Shown here: in pieces, positions 1-6,839 of the stretch
Layout: the number at the start of each line of letters is the position of its first letter
How positions within the stretch are numbered: position 1 is the first letter of the stretch
From: Rhizobiales bacterium UBA697
GTDB taxonomy: Bacteria > Pseudomonadota > Alphaproteobacteria > Rhizobiales > Ancalomicrobiaceae
Assembly (NCBI GenBank): GCA_002298965.1
Contig: DBMN01000077.1
Span: forward strand, 1 to 7,480
Direction of reading: 5' to 3'
Length of the DNA: 7,480 bases
Program-made: the position numbers and the translations under genes
Notes under the pieces: generated by a model
What the model saw: the letters and a program-made list of their open reading frames with translations, nothing else
The model's database searches: none
What the model was told of the DNA's origin: nothing

Positions 1-564
1 GAAGCGGCCCGCGCCCTCGTCCTCCTCCTCGGCCGCGGCCCGGCCCTCGTCGAGACCGCCGCCTTCGCCGCGTTCGATCCGGCCGAAGCCGATCTCCTCC
101 TTCTCCTCGGCCGCGGCGACCTCGATGCCGCCGATCCGGCGCGGACGTGGTTCGCCGCCGCCGGCACGATCGAGGGCGGCGGCTTGGCGCTCGCCGCCTG
201 CGAGGCGACCGCCTGGGGCACGATCGCCGGCAGTCCGGCGTTGCTCCTCTCGGGCCGCCCCGAAGATCTCTTCGTCGCGACCCTCGCGATCCTCGAGCCG
301 ATGATCGCCGCGCTCGCGGGATGGACGCCGCCGATCGTCGAGACGACCGGCCGCCTCGCCCGCAAGCTCGTCTCCGAGATCGGCCTCGCCGAGATCGCCC
401 TCCTCGCCCGCGCCGACGACGGTTCGCTCGTGCCGCTCTCAACCGGCCGCCCGCCCTGGACCGCGATCGCCCGCGCCGACGCCTGGGTCGAACTCGGCCC
501 CGACTGCGAAGGCTTCGCCGACGGATCGACCCTCGCCGTCCGCGCGCTCGCGCCCATTCTCTGA
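1..564 (+). CDS. MoeA-like molybdopterin-binding protein paralogue, 5' end missing
   Basis: The frame is open from the first base and ends at TGA 562-564, giving the last 187 residues of a longer protein. It resembles the C-terminal half of MoeA, the enzyme that inserts molybdate or tungstate into adenylylated molybdopterin. The segment GSPALLLSGRPEDLFVATLA (visible residues 77-96) sits where MoeA has the GKP...LPGFPxSA motif, and a small beta-rich terminal domain follows, as in MoeA domain IV. Key MoeA features are eroded: the GGxSxGxxD loop appears to be replaced by LGRGDLDAAD (36-45), and LPGFP by LSGRP. It may therefore bind the pterin without full catalysis, or act as a partner of the next gene. 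The next gene starts only 22 bases downstream on the same strand, so the two are probably co-transcribed. The family is fairly sure; the exact role is inference. Confidence 0.72.
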   Translation, partial: EAARALVLLLGRGPALVETAAFAAFDPAEADLLLLLGRGDLDAADPARTWFAAAGTIEGGGLALAACEATAWGTIAGSPALLLSGRPEDLFVATLAILEPMIAALAGWTPPIVETTGRLARKLVSEIGLAEIALLARADDGSLVPLSTGRPPWTAIARADAWVELGPDCEGFADGSTLAVRALAPIL

Positions 565-586
565 CGACAATCCGGAGCATACCGCC

Positions 587-2506
587 GTGAAACAGGACCA
601 GTTTCTCACCGTTCTCGGGCGCGACGAGGCGCTCGCGCGATTCGAGACGGCGCTCGCCGCCGCGCCGGTCGGGGTCGAGACGGTGCCGCTCGGGGACAGC
701 CTCGGCCGCATCGTCGCCCGCAGCCTGTCGCCGGCGATCGAGGTGCCGCCCTTCGATCGCTCGACCATGGACGGTTTCGCCGTCCGGGCGAGCGACGTCG
801 CCACGGCCTCCGAGGAGAACCCGATCGCCCTGAAGCCGACCGGCGAGCAGATCGCCTGCGGCCGTCTGCCCAGGATCGCGATCGAACCCGGCGCCACCTC
901 GGTCATCGCCACCGGCGGCCCGATCCCGCGCGGCGCCGACGCCGTCGTGCCGGTCGAATGGACCGAACCGGCCGCCGACGGCACCATCCTCGTCCGCCGC
1001 GCCGTGGCGGGCGGCCAGAACGTCGCCTTCGCCGGATCAGACCTCGGCCGCGGCGAGGTCTTCATCCGCCGCGGCACGCCGATCGGCTCGCGCGAGATCG
1101 GCATGATGGCGGCTTCCGGCATCGGCGAGGTGCCGGTCTGGCGCCGGCCGAAGGTCGCCGTCGTCTCGACCGGCGACGAGCTCGTCGCCCCCGGCGCGCC
1201 GCTGCCGCCGGCCGGCATCTACGACACCAACGGCCCGATCGTCGCGGCGACCGTCGCCGAGAACGGCGGCGAACCGGTGATCCTCGGCCGCGTGCCGGAC
1301 GACGAGGCGGCGCTGCGCGAGACGCTCGCCCGGGCGCTCGAGAGCTGCGACATGGTCGTGCTCTCCGGCGGCACCTCCAAGGGCGCCGGCGACTACACCT
1401 CGCGGCTGGTGGCCGAACTCGGCGAACCCGGCATCGTCGTCCACGGCGTCGCGCTGAAGCCGGGCAAGCCGCTCTGCCTCGCCGTCTGCCGCGGCAAGGC
1501 TGTGATCGTTCTGCCGGGCTTCCCGGCCTCGGCGATGTTCACCTTCCACGAGTTCGTCGTGCCGTCGCTGCGCCGTCTCGCCGGCCTCAAGCCGCGCGCC
1601 GACGAGAGCGTCGAGGCGACGGTGCCGGTGCGCGTGCCCTCGGCCCGCGGCCGCACCGAATACGTCATGGTCTCGCTCGCCGAGGGCGACGAGGGCGAGG
1701 TCGTCGCCCATCCGGTGTTCAAGGGCTCGGGCTCGATCTCGGCCTTCGCCCAGGCCGACGGATTCGTCGCCGTCGACGCGCTCGCCGACCATCTGCCGGC
1801 GGGCTCGGACTGCGAGGTGACGCTGTTCGACCCCGACATCCGCCTGCCCGATCTGGTGATCGCCGGATCGCACTGCATCGGCCTCGAGCCGATCGTCGAC
1901 ACGCTGTCCGACCGCGGCTTCGACGTCCGCATCCTGGCGCTGGGCTCGACCGGCGGCCTCGAGGCGGCGCGGCGCGGCGAATGCGACGTCGCCCCGATGC
2001 ATCTGATGGACCCGGCGACCGGCGGCTGGAACCAGCCCTTCCTCGACGACGGCCTCGAACTGCACGAGGGCTGGCGCCGCATGCAGGGCTTCGTCCATCG
2101 CCCCGACGATGCGCGATTCGCGGGATTCGCGACGGTCGCCGAGGCGGTCGCGGCGGCCCTCGCCGATCCGTCCGTCGTCATGGTCAACCGCAACCAGGGC
2201 GCCGGCACGCGAATCCTCATCGACCGGCTGCTCGCCGGTCGCCGCCCGCAGGGCTGGCAGAATCAGCCGCGCTCGCACGGCGCGGTCGTCGTCGCGGTCG
2301 CCCGCGGCGCCGCCGACTGGGGCATGACGATCGAGCCCGCGTCCCGCGCCGAGGGTCTCGCCTTCCTGCCCTATGGGGAAGAGCACTACGACTTCGCGAT
2401 CCCGCGCTCGCGGCTGGACCGTCCGGCGGTCCGCGCCTTCCTCGACCTCGTCGCCGATCCGGCGATGCGGGCGCGCCTCGCCGAGATCGGCTTCCGCCCG
2501 GCGTGA
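587..2506 (+). CDS. moeA: Molybdopterin molybdenumtransferase MoeA fused to a PBP-like domain
   Basis: This 639-residue protein has two parts. Residues 1 to about 415 are a complete MoeA: PPFDRSTMDGFA (54-65), VVSTGDELV (192-200), GGTSKGAGD (261-269), KPGKP (291-295) and LPGFPASA (309-316). MoeA inserts the metal oxyanion into adenylylated molybdopterin in the cytoplasm. Residues about 422-635 are a PBP-like domain related to molybdate-binding proteins: GSTGGLEAARRGECDVAPMH (453-472) and VNRNQGAGTRILIDRLL (533-549). No signal peptide is present, so this domain is cytoplasmic and could bind the oxyanion or act as a sensor. The start is GTG 587, with GGAG at 574-577 nine bases upstream. Fusions of this layout (MoeA plus PBP_like) are known in bacteria and archaea. 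The position beside an AOR operon suggests use for tungsten or molybdenum loading of that enzyme; this is inference. Its stop is 24 bases from the convergent regulator gene. Confidence 0.9.
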   Translation: MKQDQFLTVLGRDEALARFETALAAAPVGVETVPLGDSLGRIVARSLSPAIEVPPFDRSTMDGFAVRASDVATASEENPIALKPTGEQIACGRLPRIAIEPGATSVIATGGPIPRGADAVVPVEWTEPAADGTILVRRAVAGGQNVAFAGSDLGRGEVFIRRGTPIGSREIGMMAASGIGEVPVWRRPKVAVVSTGDELVAPGAPLPPAGIYDTNGPIVAATVAENGGEPVILGRVPDDEAALRETLARALESCDMVVLSGGTSKGAGDYTSRLVAELGEPGIVVHGVALKPGKPLCLAVCRGKAVIVLPGFPASAMFTFHEFVVPSLRRLAGLKPRADESVEATVPVRVPSARGRTEYVMVSLAEGDEGEVVAHPVFKGSGSISAFAQADGFVAVDALADHLPAGSDCEVTLFDPDIRLPDLVIAGSHCIGLEPIVDTLSDRGFDVRILALGSTGGLEAARRGECDVAPMHLMDPATGGWNQPFLDDGLELHEGWRRMQGFVHRPDDARFAGFATVAEAVAAALADPSVVMVNRNQGAGTRILIDRLLAGRRPQGWQNQPRSHGAVVVAVARGAADWGMTIEPASRAEGLAFLPYGEEHYDFAIPRSRLDRPAVRAFLDLVADPAMRARLAEIGFRPA

Positions 2507-2530
2507 TCGCGGCGACGTTCGGCGACGGCC

Positions 2531-2902
2531 TCAGCAGCCGTCGTCGAGACCGTCCTGCGCATCGGCGGTCTTCATCAGATCCTCGAGCACCGCGACATGC
2601 GGCGCGGCGGCGGCTTCGGTCGCCGCCAGGATGGCGCGATAGCGCACCACCACCTCTCGCCCGAGCTCGGTCAGCCGCGCTCCGCCGCCGCCGGCGCCGC
2701 CGGTCTGGCCGGTGACGAGCGGACGGCCGAAGGCCTTGTTGAGGTGGTCGACCAGTTCCCAGGCCCGACGATAGGTCATCCCCAGCGCCCGACCGGCGCC
2801 GGAGATCGATCCCGTTTCGTCGATGGCTTCGAGCAGGGCGACCTTGCCGTGACCGATTCGCGTGTCGGAATCCAGCTTGAGGAACAAACGAACGGCGATC
2901 AT
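2531..2902 (-). CDS. ModE-family winged-helix regulator, DNA-binding domain only
   Basis: This 123-residue protein matches the N-terminal LysR-type winged-helix domain of ModE, the molybdate-responsive regulator. The helix-turn-helix lies at about residues 22-55 (GSISGAGRALGMTYRRAWEL at 31-50). The wing carries the family's glycine-rich TGGAGGGGARLTELG (67-81). The reading frame stays open upstream to an ATG at 3148, but the added 82 residues are Arg-rich and unlike the family. I chose ATG 2900-2902 because family similarity begins there and a GGGAG lies six bases upstream. The two Mop/TOBE molybdate-binding domains of E. coli ModE are absent, so metal sensing, if any, must come from elsewhere. 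It is transcribed away from the aor operon and towards the MoeA-PBP gene, and it probably acts on the shared control region. The family is clear; the ligand and targets are inferred. Confidence 0.87.
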   Translation of the reverse strand: MIAVRLFLKLDSDTRIGHGKVALLEAIDETGSISGAGRALGMTYRRAWELVDHLNKAFGRPLVTGQTGGAGGGGARLTELGREVVVRYRAILAATEAAAAPHVAVLEDLMKTADAQDGLDDGC

Positions 2903-3023
2903 CGGCGGCTCCCGAACCCGAGGTGATCGGCGACGCGACGCGGCGTCGCCCGCGTACGAGCAAACTTCCTTTCGTCGACGGAAGCAAGTCGCCGCCCCCT
3001 CGCGTCGACGTGAAATCGAGTGC

Positions 3024-3042
3024 TCCAAAATTGCCTTTTGGA
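3024..3042. promoter_or_regulatory. Perfect inverted repeat, candidate operator
   Basis: TCCAAAA (3024-3030) and TTTTGGA (3036-3042) are perfect reverse complements around the 5-base spacer TTGCC. The repeat lies in the AT-richer part of the divergent control region, just upstream of a possible -35 element. This size and symmetry suit a dimeric helix-turn-helix protein; the adjacent ModE-like regulator is the obvious candidate. It does not match the E. coli ModE consensus that I know, so the assignment is inference. It could also be a weak hairpin. Confidence 0.35.
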
Positions 3043-3046
3043 ACAA

Positions 3047-3075
3047 TTGCAAATTCGAACGGGCCGATCGATGAT
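3047..3075 (+). promoter_or_regulatory. Weak sigma-70-like promoter candidate for the aor operon
   Basis: TTGCAA (3047-3052) and GATGAT (3070-3075) are 17 bases apart and each matches four of six consensus positions (TTGACA and TATAAT). It is the best pair I found in the AT-richer region upstream of aorA. The match is modest, as expected for an activated promoter or by chance. Confidence 0.2.
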
Positions 3076-3142
3076 CCGCCCAAGCAAAAATACTGACGGC
3101 ACAGCGAAATGCTTTGTCGATCATAACGAATATCAGGGAGTG

Positions 3143-3170
3143 AAACAAGGCGGTCTCGCCGTTTTGTTTT
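3143..3170 (+). terminator. Terminator-like hairpin in the aorA leader
   Basis: GGCG (3149-3152) pairs with CGCC (3157-3160) around the loop GTCT. AAAC (3143-3146) then pairs with GTTT (3161-3164), leaving AA bulged, and a T-rich tail TGTTTT follows (3165-3170). This looks like a short intrinsic terminator or attenuator about 80 bases upstream of the aorA start. The stem is short, so it could be fortuitous. Confidence 0.3.
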
Positions 3171-3251
3171 ACAAATCACAACGAAAACTGGACCGTCGCC
3201 TCTCCTCGGGGTCGGCGAACGGTTCGTCGACCGCAAGGGAGGAAGAGGCCC

Positions 3252-3728
3252 ATGATGAATTCACTGCACATCGACGCATCGAAGTGCACCGGGTGCCTGC
3301 AATGTGAAATGGCGTGCTCCTTCGAGAACCACGGCGTCTTCGCCACCTCGAAGTCGCGCATCAAGGTCTTCGACTTCCACTCGACCGGCCGCAAGGTCCC
3401 CTACACCTGCACGCAGTGCTCGGAAGCATGGTGCATGCATGCCTGCCCGGTCGGCGCCATCCACGAGGACAAGGTTCTCGGCGCCAAGGTGGTCAACGAG
3501 ACCACCTGCGTCGGGTGCAAGGTCTGCACCATCGCCTGCCCCTTCGGCACGATCAACTACGTGGCGGACACCGGCAAGGTGCAGAAGTGCGACCTCTGCG
3601 CCGGCGCTCCGGCCTGTGCCGACGCCTGCCCGACCGGCGCCATCACCTTCGTCGACGCGAACTGGACCGGCCTCGATCGCATGAGGAACTGGGCCGAGAA
3701 GCTCGACACCGCCACGAAGACCGCCTGA
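3252..3728 (+). CDS. aorA: AorA: four-cluster ferredoxin-like subunit of aldehyde oxidoreductase
   Basis: This 158-residue protein has sixteen cysteines in four cluster-binding sets: C12/15/18/22, C53/56/61/65, C86/89/92/96 and C113/116/122/126. Three end in CP (CPVGAI, CPFGTI, CPTGAI), typical of ferredoxin-like electron-transfer subunits. It should carry four [4Fe-4S] clusters and move electrons between AorB and AorC. In the Aromatoleum aromaticum enzyme, AorA subunits stack into a filament that wires several AorAB units to one AorC; whether that holds here is inference. There is no signal peptide, so it is cytoplasmic. The start is ATG 3252 with AGGGAGG at 3236-3242; a second ATG follows directly. 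aorB starts 19 bases after the stop. Codon use (mostly CCG for Pro, CGC for Arg) is like the genes to the left. Confidence 0.9.
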   Translation: MMNSLHIDASKCTGCLQCEMACSFENHGVFATSKSRIKVFDFHSTGRKVPYTCTQCSEAWCMHACPVGAIHEDKVLGAKVVNETTCVGCKVCTIACPFGTINYVADTGKVQKCDLCAGAPACADACPTGAITFVDANWTGLDRMRNWAEKLDTATKTA

Positions 3729-3747
3729 GGAAGACGAGGAGAATCCC

Positions 3748-5595
3748 ATGTCCTGGCAACGCAAGATTCTGCGCGTCGACCTGACCGCCGGCACCGTTTC
3801 CAACGAGCCGCTCAACATGGAATGGGCGATGGAATACCTCGGCTCCCGCGGCCTCGGGACGAAGTATTTCGTCGACGAGGTCGGCCCCGGCGTCGACCCG
3901 CTGTCCCCCGCCAACAAGCTGATCTTCGCCACCGGCCCGCTGACCGGCACCATGGCCTCGACCGGCGGCCGCTACACCGTCATCACCAAGGGCGCGCTGA
4001 CCGGCGCCATCGCCTGTTCCAACTCCGGCGGCTACTGGGGCGCCGAGCTGAAGCAGGCCGGCTGGGACATGATCATCTTCGAGGGCAAGTCCCCGAAGCC
4101 GGTCTACCTCCTGGTGCGCGACGACGAGGTCACCCTCGAGGACGCGAGCGACCTCTGGGGCCACACCGTGTGGCACACCGAAGAGAACCTGAAGGCTCGC
4201 CATCAGGACCCGCTGATGCGCGTCTCCTCGATCGGCCGTTCGGCCGAACAGGGCTGCCTCTACGCCGCGGTCGTCAACGACCTCCACCGCGCCGCCGGCC
4301 GCTCCGGCGTCGGCACCGTGATGGCGTCGAAGAACCTCAAGGCGATCGCCGTGCGCGGCACCAAGGGCGTCGGCACCGTGCGTGACCCGAAGGCCTTCAT
4401 GACCGCCACCAAGGCCGCCAAGAAGGTGCTCGCCGACAATGCCGTCACCGGCCAGGGCCTGCCGACCTACGGCACCCAGGTGCTGATGAACGTCATCAAC
4501 GAGATCGGCGCCCTGCCGACGCGCAACCACAAGGACGTCCAGTTCGAGGGTGCGCGCGACATCTCGGCCGAGGCCATGCGCGAGAAGCGCCCGACCGACG
4601 GCAAGGCGAACCTCGTCACCAACCAGGCCTGCTTCGGCTGCACCATCGCCTGCGGCCGGGTGTCGAAGATGGATCCGGGCCACTTCTCCGTGAAGGACAA
4701 GCCCCAATACCACGGCGCCTCCGGCGGCGTGGAGTACGAGGCCGCCTGGGCCCTGGGCGCCGCCAACGGCGTGTCGGACCTGGAGGCCCTCACCTACGTG
4801 AATTTCCTCTGCAACGAGGAAGGCCTGGACCCCATCACCCTGGGCGCCACCATCGGCGCGGCCATGGAGCTCTACGACCTGGGCATCCTCACCAAGGAGG
4901 AGGTCGGCCTGGAACTGCCCTGGGGCTCGGCCCAGGCCCTGGTCACCCTGGGCGAATGGACGGCCCGGGGCGAGGGCTTCGGGAAGATCCTGGGCCTGGG
5001 CTCGCGCCGCCTCTGCGCGAAGTACGGGCGGCCCGAGCTCTCCATGACCGTCAAGGGCCAGGAGTTCCCCGCCTATGACGGCCGCGGCCTGCAGGGCATG
5101 GCCCTGGAGTACGCCACGTCCAACCGCGGCGCCTGCCACGTGCGCGGCTACATGGTCTCCCCCGAAGTGCTGGGCATCCCGGTGAAGATGGATCCCGGCG
5201 CCACCGAAGGCAAGGCGCCGATGCTCAAGGCCTTCCAGGACCTGACGGCGGTGGTGGATTCCGCGGGCATCTGCCTGTTCACCACCTTCGCGTGGTCGGC
5301 GGACGACATCCAGTCCATGATCCAGCCCGCCCTGGGCGGCGACTGGTCCCTGGAGGCCCTCATGACCCTGGGCGAGCGCGTGTGGAACCTGGAACGCCGC
5401 TACAACCTCGCCGCGGGCCTCACCGGCAAGGACGACACCCTGCCCCCGCGCCTCCTCACCGAGCCCGCCAAGACCGGCCCCCAGAAGGGGAGGGTGGCCG
5501 ACCTGGGCAAGATGCTGCCGGAGTACTACCAGGTGCGAGGCTGGACCCCGGAGGGCGTCCCCACGCCCGAGACCGTGACCCGCCTGGGACTGTGA
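3748..5595 (+). CDS. aorB: AorB: tungsten-containing aldehyde oxidoreductase, catalytic subunit
   Basis: At 615 residues this is a full-length member of the AOR family, which oxidises aldehydes to carboxylic acids with a bis-pterin tungsten (sometimes molybdenum) cofactor. The N-terminal pterin-binding part shows GSRGLGTKYF (32-41), GPLTGT (63-68) and GGYWGAELKQAGWD (94-107). Cluster ligands are C295, C298 and C302 (ACFGCTIAC), plus C509 in DSAGIC (504-509), matching the CX2CX3C...C set of Pyrococcus AOR. E331 (VEYEAAW) and H464 (RGACHVRGYM) align with the family's active-site Glu and His. GRGLQGMALEYATSNRG (445-461) is another family block. The start is ATG 3748 with AGGAG at 3737-3741. aorC begins two bases after the stop. 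The oddity is that codon style changes inside the gene, near residues 285-320: Pro goes from about 11 CCG to 2 CCC before it to about 5 CCG to 13 CCC after it. The frame and all motifs are intact, but the gene may be a recombinant or an assembly chimera. Confidence 0.93.
   Translation: MSWQRKILRVDLTAGTVSNEPLNMEWAMEYLGSRGLGTKYFVDEVGPGVDPLSPANKLIFATGPLTGTMASTGGRYTVITKGALTGAIACSNSGGYWGAELKQAGWDMIIFEGKSPKPVYLLVRDDEVTLEDASDLWGHTVWHTEENLKARHQDPLMRVSSIGRSAEQGCLYAAVVNDLHRAAGRSGVGTVMASKNLKAIAVRGTKGVGTVRDPKAFMTATKAAKKVLADNAVTGQGLPTYGTQVLMNVINEIGALPTRNHKDVQFEGARDISAEAMREKRPTDGKANLVTNQACFGCTIACGRVSKMDPGHFSVKDKPQYHGASGGVEYEAAWALGAANGVSDLEALTYVNFLCNEEGLDPITLGATIGAAMELYDLGILTKEEVGLELPWGSAQALVTLGEWTARGEGFGKILGLGSRRLCAKYGRPELSMTVKGQEFPAYDGRGLQGMALEYATSNRGACHVRGYMVSPEVLGIPVKMDPGATEGKAPMLKAFQDLTAVVDSAGICLFTTFAWSADDIQSMIQPALGGDWSLEALMTLGERVWNLERRYNLAAGLTGKDDTLPPRLLTEPAKTGPQKGRVADLGKMLPEYYQVRGWTPEGVPTPETVTRLGL
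4600..4710. other. Codon-usage breakpoint inside aorB
   Basis: To the left, Pro is nearly always CCG and Arg is CGC or CGT. The first CGG Arg of aorB is at 4657-4659, the last codon of the left style is roughly CCG 4675-4677, and from CCC 4702-4704 onward Pro is mostly CCC and Leu mostly CTG. The right-hand style then continues through aorC and to the end of the operon. The change lies at or just after the conserved cluster-ligand codons (about 4630-4655), where different organisms' genes would be most alike. The counts were made by eye and the exact point cannot be fixed from the sequence alone. Confidence 0.65.
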
Positions 5596-5597
5596 CC

Positions 5598-6839
5598 ATG
5601 CGGCACGTCATCATCGGCGCCGGCCCCGCCGGCGTCACCGCCGCCGAAACCCTCCGCAAGGCGGACCCCGGAGCCTCCGTCACCCTGATCCACGGAGAGT
5701 CGGAGGAGCCTTATGCCCGCATGGCGATCCCCTACCTGCTGGCCGGGAAGATCCGGGAGTCCGGCCTGCGCATCCGGCCCCGCGAGGGCCACTACGCGGA
5801 CCTGGGCATCGACCTGGTGCCGGGCCGGGTGCGCGCCGTGACACCTGGAAACGGCCAGGTCACGCTGGCGTCGGGAGAGTCCCTTCCCTACGACCGCCTC
5901 CTGGTGGCGACCGGTTCCCGGCCCACCCTCCAGCGGATCCCGGGCATCGACCTGCCCGGGGTCCACACCTGCTGGACGCTGGAGGACGCCCGGGTTCTCC
6001 TGCGCAAGGCCCGCCCCGGCACCCGCGTCGTCCAGATGGGCGCGGGCTTCGTGGGGTGCATCATCATGCAGGGCCTGGTGTCGATGGGGGTGGACCTCAC
6101 CATCCTCGTGCGCAGCGGGCGCATGGTCTCCCGCATGATGAACCCGCCCAGCAGCGCCATGATCCGGCGCTGGTGCCAGTCCAAGGGCGTGACGGTGCGG
6201 GTGGAGACCCTGCCCGAAGCCATCACCGCCGAGGACGGCCATCTCCGGGTGCACCTGCCGGGAGGCGAGACGCTGCCTGCCGACATGTACCTCTGCCTGG
6301 TGGGCGTCAAGCCCGCGGCTGAGTTCCTGGACGGCACCGGCGTGGCCATGGGCTCGGGGATCCTGGTGGACGCCGCCATGGCCACCTCCGTCCCCGGGAT
6401 CTACGCCGCCGGCGACGTGGCCGAGCACGTGGACGTGATCACGGGCGAGCGTTCCGTGAACGCCATCCAGCCCAACGCCGTGGAGCAGGGACGCGTGGCG
6501 GCCCTGAACATGGCCGGACGCAGGGCGGCGAGCCGGGGCACCTTCTCCTTCAACATCCTGGACACCCTGGGGCTCCTGTCCTCGTCCTTCGGGGCCTGGC
6601 AGGGGCTGCCCGGCGGCGACGCCGTGGAGGCGTCTAATCCGGACCGCTACCGGTACCTCAACCTCCAGTTCGCCGGCGACCTGCTGGTGGGCGCCAACGC
6701 CGTGGGCCACAGCGACCATATCGGGGCCCTGCGCGGCCTCATCGAGGGCAAGGTCCACCTGGGGCCCTGGAAGGAGCGGCTGCGGCAGAACCCAGGCCTC
6801 ATCATGGATGCCTACCTCGCCTGCGCGCAGAAAGCATGA
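5598..6839 (+). CDS. aorC: AorC: FAD-dependent NAD(P)H oxidoreductase subunit
   Basis: This 413-residue protein belongs to the two-dinucleotide-binding-domain flavoprotein family (NADH-rubredoxin reductase / NirB-like). The FAD-binding motif GAGPAG is at 7-12, LLVATGSRP at 101-109, a second GAGFVG motif for NAD(P)H at 148-153, and the late FAD motif GIYAAGDVAEH at 267-277. There is no redox CXXC pair of the thioredoxin-reductase type. In the AOR of Aromatoleum the AorC subunit holds FAD and couples aldehyde oxidation to NAD+ reduction, and the same role is expected here. The start is ATG 5598, two bases after the aorB stop. The end overlaps the next gene by four bases (ATGA, 6836-6839), so translation is probably coupled. 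Codon use (CCC Pro, CTG Leu, GTG Val, some CGG and AGG Arg) is unlike genes before about 4600, so this subunit may come from a different genome than AorA. Confidence 0.88.
   Translation: MRHVIIGAGPAGVTAAETLRKADPGASVTLIHGESEEPYARMAIPYLLAGKIRESGLRIRPREGHYADLGIDLVPGRVRAVTPGNGQVTLASGESLPYDRLLVATGSRPTLQRIPGIDLPGVHTCWTLEDARVLLRKARPGTRVVQMGAGFVGCIIMQGLVSMGVDLTILVRSGRMVSRMMNPPSSAMIRRWCQSKGVTVRVETLPEAITAEDGHLRVHLPGGETLPADMYLCLVGVKPAAEFLDGTGVAMGSGILVDAAMATSVPGIYAAGDVAEHVDVITGERSVNAIQPNAVEQGRVAALNMAGRRAASRGTFSFNILDTLGLLSSSFGAWQGLPGGDAVEASNPDRYRYLNLQFAGDLLVGANAVGHSDHIGALRGLIEGKVHLGPWKERLRQNPGLIMDAYLACAQKA

Larger units (their letters stand above)
2903..3251. promoter_or_regulatory. Divergent control region between the ModE-like gene and aorA
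   Basis: These 349 bases hold no convincing gene; the open frames crossing them encode Arg-rich or unrecognisable peptides. Bases 3010-3190 are clearly AT-richer than the rest of the window, as expected for promoters. The region contains a perfect 7-base inverted repeat (3024-3042), a weak sigma-70-like pair (3047-3075), a hairpin with a T-rich tail (3143-3170), two CGTCGACG palindromes (2973-2980 and 3003-3010) and the strong ribosome-binding site of aorA (AGGGAGG, 3236-3242). Both divergent transcripts should start here. The distance from the likely promoter to aorA implies a leader of about 170 bases. Confidence 0.65.

Noticed and set aside
958..2715. Long open frames in other frames and on the minus strand over the MoeA-PBP gene
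   Set aside because: Their products are very rich in Arg, Gly, Asp and Ala, as expected from shadow frames in GC-rich DNA. The 587-2506 frame has all the MoeA motifs.
3038..3055. CAATTG core resembling an XylR/DmpR-type enhancer site
   Set aside because: Only the central six bases match; the outer arms do not, and no such activator gene is in the window.
3097..3113. GGCAC...TGC resembling a sigma-54 promoter
   Set aside because: The GG and GC elements are 11 bases apart instead of 10, and the flanking consensus is poor.
3119..3130. CATAACGA resembling half of a ModE box
   Set aside because: Only one half-site is convincing. I found no matching CGTTAT arm at the usual distance.
2903..3148. 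In-frame N-terminal extension of the ModE-like gene to ATG 3148
   Set aside because: The added 82 residues are Arg-rich, unlike any ModE start, and cover the AT-richer promoter region. The ATG at 2902 has a good ribosome-binding site and matches where family similarity begins.
3020..3307. Small forward open frame overlapping the aorA start
   Set aside because: It has no recognisable domain, no good ribosome-binding site, and runs out of frame into aorA. It is best read as leader sequence.
3643..5139. 498-codon minus-strand open frame opposite aorB
   Set aside because: The product is a low-complexity Gly/Ala/Val/His mix with no motif, while the plus strand carries all AOR signature residues.
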